DNA of 39,391 bases, from contig JAFRQT010000029.1 in the NCBI GenBank assembly GCA_017428485.1, positions 1 through 39,391 on the forward strand. Reading direction: 5' to 3'. This stretch comes from Bacilli bacterium. GTDB taxonomy: Bacteria > Bacillota_I > Bacilli_A > RF39 > UBA660. Each line of letters begins with the position of its first letter. Within the stretch, counting starts at the first letter, position 1. The position numbers and the translations under genes are program-made. Shown here one piece after another: positions 33,726 to 39,391 of the stretch. Under the pieces are notes generated by a model. The model saw nothing but the letters and a program-made list of their open reading frames with translations. It had not been told where the DNA came from and did no database searches.

Positions 33726-35540
33726 TTATTGAATAGTTTGATAAATTCCAAACATTGGAACAACTATAGCAACAAGTATAAATCCAACAATAACAGCTAA
33801 GAATACTATCATAATTGGTTCTATAAATGTCTTGATTTGATTAACACTATTTCTTTCAAGTTTATGATAATAGTCACCTACTTTATCAAGCATTTCAGCA
33901 AGTTCACCAGTAGATTCACCAGTTAATATCATATAATATGCAACTTCTGGTACAGCCCAGTGATCCTTAAATGAAACGCTCATTTTTTCACCTTTAAGCA
34001 AATTATTTATTGTCTTAAGCATTATTGCTTTATATATCTCATTACCAGTAATTTTAGCAAGAATATCGATACTATCAGTTAATAATACATTATTCTTATT
34101 TAATGTTGCAAATGTTCTTGCAAATAATGCCATTTCTTTAGAAACAATTAAATTTCCAACAACAGGTAATTTCATAAATAAAGTTTGATTTAATGTTCTA
34201 AACAATTTGATTTTTTTATAAGCTAGAATATATACGGATACAACTCCTACAATAAATCCAATAATATTCATATATTTTGTTTTTAAATATGCTGATATAT
34301 TAAGAGTTATTTGTGTTACTGGATTTAATTCAGCTTGCATAGATTCATATACACCAACAAATTGAGGAACTATATATACAAGCATAAATACAACAATTCC
34401 TATTGCAAATATTAATACTATAGATGGATATGTTAAAGCACTAATAATAGCCTTCTTAGTATCTTCAATTTCTTGATAATAATCACTCATTTCATCAAGA
34501 GTATCTTCAATATTACCAATCATTTCAGCAGATTTAATCATATTAACAAGTAATGCTGGAAATGAATTTCCTTGCTTTCTTAAGGCTTCACTAAATGGTT
34601 CTCCCATTGTAAGTTCATATATAATTGAATCATATACTCCTTTATATTTTCTTCTTTTATCTTGTTTAGCCAATACTTTAACAGCATCTGTAAGAGGAAT
34701 ACCACTTCTAACATAAGTGGATATTTGAGCAAGCCAGAATATTAAATCTTTATTCTTCATTCTTCTCTTAATACTAGATGATTCAGTATGAAAGAAATTA
34801 ATTGCCCAAGATGTAGTTATTTCATAAACAGTCATTCCTTTATCAATTAAATAAGAATAAACATCTAACTTAGATTGCGCAGCAAAATAACCTTCTTCTA
34901 ATACACCATCTTTATTTCTAGCAATATACTTATATGTCCTCTTTTCATCAGTTTTAATAACATCATCACTATTAGGATCAATTGACATAACTCTTAAACT
35001 AGCTTCTTTTTTAGCTTGGGCAGCTTTTACAGATGGAATTTCATTATATTTTTTATTAATATATTCTCTTACTGTTTGAGTAAATGTCTTACCACTTTCT
35101 TGTTCTGCAGCACCTTTCTTTTTAATTTTATCAATTGAATCTTTTGTTTTATAATATGCACTTACAACTGGCTTACTAAATCTTCTATATAAATGAGTTG
35201 GTATTCCAATAAATATCCACTCTAAAGAAAAAGCAGTACCTTTATAAAAAGCTTTGCATAATTCATATATCTCTATAAAAGGTCTTCTAAAAAGAATTTT
35301 ATATATTGCTTTAAAAACTAAAAAGATATAAGAGAAAATAGATAAAATAAAAGAAAAGAAAACATCAAATACTTTAAATAATGGATTACTAGATTTCTTA
35401 GTAGTTACATTTTTACTAACTTCTGCTGCTTTTGCCTTTTCTGCAGTAGGAGAACTAGTATTATTAGTCACATTAACCGTATTTGTCTTTTCAGTCTTAT
35501 TTTGCTTTTCTACTTCTAATGCTGCATTTTTTTGACCCAT
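33726..35540 (-). CDS. pilC: Type IV pilus inner-membrane platform protein PilC/GspF, extended N-terminus
   Basis: A 604-residue protein, against about 400 usual. Residues 205-604 are a full PilC/GspF. They comprise the small N-terminal domain (YKYIARNKDGVLEEGYFAA) and two T2SSF domains (about 265-395 and 465-595) with WLAQISTYVRSGIPLTDAV, FPALLVNMIKSAEMIGNIEDTL, FARTFATLNKNNVLLTDSI and YMILTGESTGELAEML. Residues 1-200 are an addition: a Lys/Thr/Asn-rich tail to about 50, then amphipathic or membrane segments (57-84, 103-115) and a charged region. It should sit under the pilus with an ATPase (PilB) not in this window. The promoter has TGATATAAT at 35571-35579. Confidence 0.92.
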   Translation of the reverse strand: MGQKNAALEVEKQNKTEKTNTVNVTNNTSSPTAEKAKAAEVSKNVTTKKSSNPLFKVFDVFFSFILSIFSYIFLVFKAIYKILFRRPFIEIYELCKAFYKGTAFSLEWIFIGIPTHLYRRFSKPVVSAYYKTKDSIDKIKKKGAAEQESGKTFTQTVREYINKKYNEIPSVKAAQAKKEASLRVMSIDPNSDDVIKTDEKRTYKYIARNKDGVLEEGYFAAQSKLDVYSYLIDKGMTVYEITTSWAINFFHTESSSIKRRMKNKDLIFWLAQISTYVRSGIPLTDAVKVLAKQDKRRKYKGVYDSIIYELTMGEPFSEALRKQGNSFPALLVNMIKSAEMIGNIEDTLDEMSDYYQEIEDTKKAIISALTYPSIVLIFAIGIVVFMLVYIVPQFVGVYESMQAELNPVTQITLNISAYLKTKYMNIIGFIVGVVSVYILAYKKIKLFRTLNQTLFMKLPVVGNLIVSKEMALFARTFATLNKNNVLLTDSIDILAKITGNEIYKAIMLKTINNLLKGEKMSVSFKDHWAVPEVAYYMILTGESTGELAEMLDKVGDYYHKLERNSVNQIKTFIEPIMIVFLAVIVGFILVAIVVPMFGIYQTIQ

Positions 35541-35570
35541 AAACCTTTCCCTCTTATTCTATACAAAGAA

Positions 35571-35579
35571 ATTATATCA
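35571..35579 (-). promoter_or_regulatory. Extended -10 of the pilC promoter
   Basis: TGATATAAT on the minus strand (TATAAT at 35571-35576), about 30 bases before the ATG, with a weak -35. A GGGAAAGG ribosome site follows. Confidence 0.5.
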
Positions 35580-35654
35580 TATATTTCAGCAAATAAAAAG
35601 ATTAAATTAACATTTTAATTATTAATTAATATAATATTATAGGTGATAATTCAA

Positions 35655-35897
35655 ATGAATTTAAGTATACTAGAATTATTCAAAAAGCTTAGTTTATCAA
35701 ATATAATTTCTAATACAAATAAAACACTTGGAATTATTAAAAAAACTATACCAGTATATAGACAAGTTAAACCTTATATGACACATGAAAAATCACTATT
35801 TAAAAAAGATGATTCTAACATAATAAAAGAAAGTAAGATATTAAAAGATGAACATACAAGAACAAATTTTAATGATACTCTTACTTTCTTTAAATAA
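35655..35897 (+). CDS. Small basic protein, possibly YqfQ/VrrA-like
   Basis: An 80-residue protein between divergent pilC and convergent lepA. SNTNKTLGIIKKTIPVYRQV, then KPYM, resembles the core of YqfQ/VrrA small proteins of Bacilli (NiQkvL..a....P..qQyxP). The rest is Lys/Asp-rich and probably disordered. The start is at the ATG with AGGTGAT 7 bases before it; a GTG inside that RBS is not used. TATAAT-like sequences lie just upstream. It ends 1 base before the lepA stop, with no clear hairpin. Function unknown. Confidence 0.65.
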   Translation: MNLSILELFKKLSLSNIISNTNKTLGIIKKTIPVYRQVKPYMTHEKSLFKKDDSNIIKESKILKDEHTRTNFNDTLTFFK

Positions 35898-35898
35898 A

Positions 35899-37683
35899 TT
35901 ATTCTTCACTATCAGTGCTTAATATTGATAAGAATGCTTCTTGTGGTATAGATACACTACCTACTTGTTTCATTCTTTTTTTACCTTCTTTTTGTTTTTC
36001 TAATAGTTTTCTTTTACGTGAAACATCCCCACCATAACATTTTGCAAGAACATTCTTTTTTAATGCGCTAATATCCTCTCTTGCAATTACTTTAGATCCA
36101 ATAACCGCTTGTATAGGAACTTGGAACATTTGCTTTGGAATTATTTTCTTTAAATTTTGACATATTATTTTACCACGATTATAAGCAAAATCTTTATGAA
36201 CAATTAAACTTAATGCATCAACTATTTCACCGTTTAGTAATATATCCATTTTTACAAGCTTACTCTCTTTATTTCCAATAAATTCATAATCAAATGATGC
36301 ATAACCTTTAGTATAACTTTTTAATTTATCAAAAAAATCATATACTATTTCAGATAAAGGAAGTTCATATACAATATTCACTCTTGTTTCATCTATGTAA
36401 GACATATTTTTATAAATTCCTCTTTTATTTTGGCATAGTTCCATAATTGGACCAACAAATTCACTTGGAACATATATATTACAATTAACATATGGCTCTA
36501 ATATCTTGGATATTTTAGTAGGATCTGGCATTTTAGATGGTGCATCTATATTTATACTACTTCCATCATTTAATAAAACCTCATAAATAACAGATGGACT
36601 TGTTGCAATAATATCTACTCCAAATTCTCTTTCTATTCTCTCTTCAATTATTTCCATATGAAGAAGTCCTAAAAATCCACATCTAAATCCAAAACCAAGT
36701 GCGATTGATGTTTCTGGTTCAAATACTAGCGAAGCATCAGATAATTTTAATTTTAATAAAGCTTCTTTTAATATATTATATTTTGAACTGTCTATAGGAT
36801 ATATACCAGAATACACCATAGGTAGCATTTTTTTGTATCCAGGAAGAGCTGGAACATCTTCATTTGCAAGACATATAGTATCGCCGACTTCTACTTCAGT
36901 AATACTTTTAATAGATGCACTAATAAATCCTACTTCACCAGCAGAAAGCGAATCTTTCTTAATTTCATGTGGTGTATGTTTTCCTAATTCTAATACTTCA
37001 TATTCTGCTTTAGAATTTATAAATTTAATTTTATCTCCAACTTTTACTTTTCCATCAATTATTCTAACTAATACTACTACGCCTTTATATGGATCAAAGT
37101 AACTATCAAATATTAATGCTCTAAATTTATTAGATTCACTTTTAGGTGGATCTATTCTTTCTATTACAGCATCTAATAGTTCACTAACTCCTTCACCTGT
37201 TTTACCAGAACATAATAATATTTCTTCCTTAGTAAATCCAATTGTGTTTATTAATTCATTTGTTACTTTTTCTGGATCTGCATTCGGTAAATCTATTTTA
37301 TTTATAACTGGAATAATCTTAAGATTTGCATCAAGTGCTAAATAAAGGTTTGCTAGAGTTTGTGCTTCAATTCCTTGGGTAGCGTCTACAACTAATATTG
37401 CACCCTCACAAGCTGCAAGACTACGACTAACTTCATAGCTAAAGTCTACATGTCCTGGTGTGTCTATTAAATGAAGGGTATATCCTTTATATTTAAGCTC
37501 AACTGCATTCAATTTTATTGTAATACCACGCTCACGTTCAAGATCCATTGAATCTAATATTTGTTCTTTTCTTTCTCGTTCACTTACGGCACCACAAACA
37601 TCGAGTATCCTATCAGCTAGTGTACTCTTTCCATGATCTATATGTGCTATAATACAAAAATTTCTAATTTTTTCTCTTTCCAT
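35899..37683 (-). CDS. lepA: Elongation factor 4 (LepA)
   Basis: A 594-residue ribosomal GTPase that back-translocates or remodels stalled ribosomes. G motifs: [15 protein letters not shown] (G1), RGITIK (G2), [10 protein letters not shown] (G3), VINKIDLP (G4) and CSGKTGEG (G5). It has the LepA-specific C-terminal domain with [14 protein letters not shown] ([12 protein letters not shown]), [14 protein letters not shown], and [24 protein letters not shown]. The true start is the ATG at 37683; the frame can be read back to a TTG with no support. There is no ribosome site, and TGTTAAAAT ends about 7 bases before the ATG, so the message may be leaderless. Confidence 0.97.
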   Translation of the reverse strand: MEREKIRNFCIIAHIDHGKSTLADRILDVCGAVSERERKEQILDSMDLERERGITIKLNAVELKYKGYTLHLIDTPGHVDFSYEVSRSLAACEGAILVVDATQGIEAQTLANLYLALDANLKIIPVINKIDLPNADPEKVTNELINTIGFTKEEILLCSGKTGEGVSELLDAVIERIDPPKSESNKFRALIFDSYFDPYKGVVVLVRIIDGKVKVGDKIKFINSKAEYEVLELGKHTPHEIKKDSLSAGEVGFISASIKSITEVEVGDTICLANEDVPALPGYKKMLPMVYSGIYPIDSSKYNILKEALLKLKLSDASLVFEPETSIALGFGFRCGFLGLLHMEIIEERIEREFGVDIIATSPSVIYEVLLNDGSSINIDAPSKMPDPTKISKILEPYVNCNIYVPSEFVGPIMELCQNKRGIYKNMSYIDETRVNIVYELPLSEIVYDFFDKLKSYTKGYASFDYEFIGNKESKLVKMDILLNGEIVDALSLIVHKDFAYNRGKIICQNLKKIIPKQMFQVPIQAVIGSKVIAREDISALKKNVLAKCYGGDVSRKRKLLEKQKEGKKRMKQVGSVSIPQEAFLSILSTDSEE

Positions 37684-37712
37684 AAATCTAATTTTAACAT
37701 AAAACAAGATAA

Positions 37713-37736
37713 AAAAGAAGAATTAATTCTTCTTTT
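37713..37736 (-). terminator. Terminator upstream of lepA
   Basis: Perfect 24-base palindrome (AAAAGAAGAATT and complement), followed on the minus strand by TTTTTATC. The stop of the upstream gene (37735-37737) overlaps it. Confidence 0.8.
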
Positions 37737-38523
37737 ATTTCGTTACTGGTTCAGTAGAATACCAATAATATTTTCCAATTCCGTTTTGTTTATATGTGTG
37801 CTTGTAAGTAAACAAATAATCCTTATAATTTTCCTCTACAAATTTATAATCTATAAGATTATCATTTGGAGAAGTATATATCACTTTTCCATCAGAGTAT
37901 TTATCATATAAATTCTTTCCATCTGAATAGAAAACACTATCATATAAATAATATTCGTCATTAATCTTTTCTGCTTTAATCAATTTATATAAAGGTTCTT
38001 TATCAAAACTATTATTTCCATTTAAAGTCCAAATACACATTTCATCTACATCACATACAATTTGATAATATCCTGTATTTTCTTTTAAATCAAAGCTTAT
38101 TGGTATTATACAATCATTATTATTAAATGTACATTTATCGGCATATTCAATTATATTATTATCTTGAGTATTAAATAATTTCATTATATTACTAGAAAAA
38201 ATTTCTTTATTGTACATGTCAATAGGAGCATTTTCTTTGTTTAATTCATAAAATACATTCCTTAAAATAGTATATTTTGTCAAATCATTATATGTTATTA
38301 ATTTATCCTGATAAATTGTTTTATAATTATCTATCATAATAAATAGCTTATTATCATGTAAATAATTATATAATTTTTTAACACTATCATCATTTATATC
38401 AATACTTAAATCATTGCTAGAAGAACTTAAATTTGAATTAGGTTTAGTCTTATTTGAATAATAATAACCAAATACAGCTAAAGATGCTAATATTAATATT
38501 AAAAGCACTAATGTTTTTTTCAT
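37735..38523 (-). CDS. Membrane-anchored extracytoplasmic protein, unknown
   Basis: A 262-residue protein with one N-terminal helix (about 4-22), then a Ser/Asn-rich linker (PNSNLSSSSND) and a soluble outer domain with a few Cys (CTFNNNDC, CDVDEMC) that may form disulfides. Repeated short units YLYDSVFYSDGKNLYDKYSDGK are visible. No lipobox. Not recognised. GGAGGAATT lies between the stop of the large surface protein and this ATG (9-base gap), so the two are one operon and probably act together at the surface. Confidence 0.78.
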   Translation of the reverse strand: MKKTLVLLILILASLAVFGYYYSNKTKPNSNLSSSSNDLSIDINDDSVKKLYNYLHDNKLFIMIDNYKTIYQDKLITYNDLTKYTILRNVFYELNKENAPIDMYNKEIFSSNIMKLFNTQDNNIIEYADKCTFNNNDCIIPISFDLKENTGYYQIVCDVDEMCIWTLNGNNSFDKEPLYKLIKAEKINDEYYLYDSVFYSDGKNLYDKYSDGKVIYTSPNDNLIDYKFVEENYKDYLFTYKHTYKQNGIGKYYWYSTEPVTK

Positions 38524-38532
38524 AATTCCTCC

Positions 38533-39391
38533 TTAAGCAGATTGCCAATTTCCACAGTAATAACATACCTGTTTAGAACAACCTGGGGTATTCAAATTGC
38601 CTCCACGATTTAAACATGCAGCTGCTGCAGCACTTGAGCAATCACCATAATCAGTACAAGATGTCCATGCTGATGTAGAATATAAGCCATTACCACAATT
38701 AACTGCTGAAGTAAAATTCCATTTCCATTTAGTATTACAACTACAGCTAGCATCAGTTACTGTAACAGTATATTTTTTATTTGCAGCATTGTTATAATTT
38801 GATGTGTCAGTTGGAGTAAATTTCACTGTAATAGTTGCGCTTCCCGCTGCTTTACCGGTAATTGTTACTTTATTATTAGTATTAGCAGCTATTTCACCAG
38901 AACTTGCTTGGCTTACTGTTGCCTTTGCTGTATCACTACTTGTTACTGTGAATTTACCAGCTGCTGTTGCTTTTTCATTGAATGTTATTGTGCTTCCTTT
39001 AGCCACAGAACCAGAAGAATCACTTAATGTTATTGTTGGTGTTGCCTTTCCAATACTACAACTTATTTTAACATCAGCAGTAGTATTATCACTCCATCTA
39101 TATCCACTTGATAATGATGCAGTTACATCTTGACTTCCTGCTGCAGTTCTCGTTGTTCCTACTGACCATGTATAACCTTTTCCAGCAGCATTAACTAATG
39201 TTTGACTACTTCCAGTATATGTTAATCCTGTTTTACAATATCCTGATGCAGTTGGCTTTGTTGCTGAACTTGCTACAGTAACTGAGTATGTTTTATCAGC
39301 TGCATTATTATAATTCGTTGTATCTGTTGGTGTGAATTTAACTGTTATTGTTGCACTTCCAGAAGCTACACCTGTTACTGTTACAGTATTA
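38533..39391 (-). CDS. Large repeat-containing surface protein, C-terminal part
   Basis: The frame is open from the window edge to the stop at 38533, giving the last 285 residues; the N-terminus lies outside. Bacterial Ig-like repeats are seen: VTG-x-A-x-GSATITVKFTPTDT, then NYNNAA-x-K-x-Y-x-VTV, twice, about 172 residues apart (Big_2-like). Between them is a different beta domain with G-Y-R/T-W patterns. The last 70 residues have ten Cys (CSCNTKWKW, NCGNG, SCTDYGDC, CSKQVCYYCGNW) and no sortase motif, so anchoring at this end, if any, is by other means. G+C is clearly higher than the neighbours and the chain is rich in Thr/Ala. Likely an adhesin or coat protein. A start inside the window is not needed. 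Confidence 0.85.
   Translation of the reverse strand, partial: NTVTVTGVASGSATITVKFTPTDTTNYNNAADKTYSVTVASSATKPTASGYCKTGLTYTGSSQTLVNAAGKGYTWSVGTTRTAAGSQDVTASLSSGYRWSDNTTADVKISCSIGKATPTITLSDSSGSVAKGSTITFNEKATAAGKFTVTSSDTAKATVSQASSGEIAANTNNKVTITGKAAGSATITVKFTPTDTSNYNNAANKKYTVTVTDASCSCNTKWKWNFTSAVNCGNGLYSTSAWTSCTDYGDCSSAAAAACLNRGGNLNTPGCSKQVCYYCGNWQSA
38758..38862 (-). repeat. Ig-like repeat, downstream copy
   Basis: 35-codon segment GSATITVKFTPTDTSNYNNA and flanks; the same segment recurs 516 bases upstream with a few substitutions. Confidence 0.85.
39274..39378 (-). repeat. Ig-like repeat, upstream copy
   Basis: 35-codon segment GSATITVKFTPTDTTNYNNA and flanks, in frame with the copy at 38758-38862 and 516 bases (172 codons) from it. 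Confidence 0.85.

Noticed and set aside
35880..35920. Shared terminator between the small plus gene and lepA
   Set aside because: Only a tiny AATAA/TTATT repeat is present; too weak to call, unlike the other convergent ends.
38804..39133. 109-codon open frame on plus in the repeat region
   Set aside because: Antisense to a clear Ig-like repeat frame; no RBS; composition mirrors the Thr/Ala codons of the real gene.

Overview
This is an AT-rich chromosomal stretch from a low-GC Gram-positive bacterium, most likely an uncultured gut Mollicutes-like or Bacilli-like lineage (inference). Pointers to this are the very high A/T content, AGGAGG-type ribosome sites, a short SMC of about 976 residues (Mycoplasma-like length), and Bacillus-like gene neighbourhoods. 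UGA is used as a stop (for example at 651-653), so the code is standard rather than Mycoplasma-type. No tRNA, rRNA, CRISPR array, insertion sequence or prophage was seen.

Layout. Bases 1-1671 (minus): an operon of a seven-helix membrane protein, a DNPH1/RCL-type nucleotide N-hydrolase, a flavodoxin and a gene cut by the edge. Bases 1710-8259 (minus): one unknown gene, then AlkD, a choline/aminoglycoside-kinase-like protein, RlmD-type methyltransferase, DeoB, XerD and a YbhN/MprF-type membrane protein. Bases 8356-10971: rarA plus a partner on plus, convergent with tcdA, which is preceded by a probable 6S RNA. Bases 11253-14497 (minus): metK with a SAM riboswitch, a lipoprotein, a DHH phosphoesterase and an unknown gene. 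Bases 14590-19133: the spoVB-yrbG-yrzE-tgt-queA neighbourhood known from Bacillus. Bases 19218-23894 (minus): a pilin with a Cys-rich tail, three small unknown proteins, thioredoxin, CvpA and a surface protein. Bases 23997-25556 (plus): def and a membrane-anchored protein.

Bases 25570-35540 (minus) are the most distinctive part. They carry PilC with a long N-terminal extension, prepilin peptidase, three tandem TasA/camelysin-like secreted proteins, a SipW-type signal peptidase with a large membrane domain, a DUF5305-like protein, then smc. A perfect consensus promoter drives the TasA-like genes. Together with the pilin at 19.2-19.9 kb and a repeat-rich surface protein at the right edge, this looks like a surface-fibre system that combines type IV pilus parts with TasA/SipW parts. 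No assembly ATPase is in the window. lepA, a small basic protein, an anchored protein and the large surface protein (partial) close the window.

The expression signals are compact. Terminator hairpins repeatedly contain the stop codon, convergent genes share one palindrome, some -35 boxes lie inside the upstream terminator or gene end, several promoters have a TGn-extended -10, and lepA and the flippase gene look leaderless. All calls are from reading the sequence; none was checked against a database.
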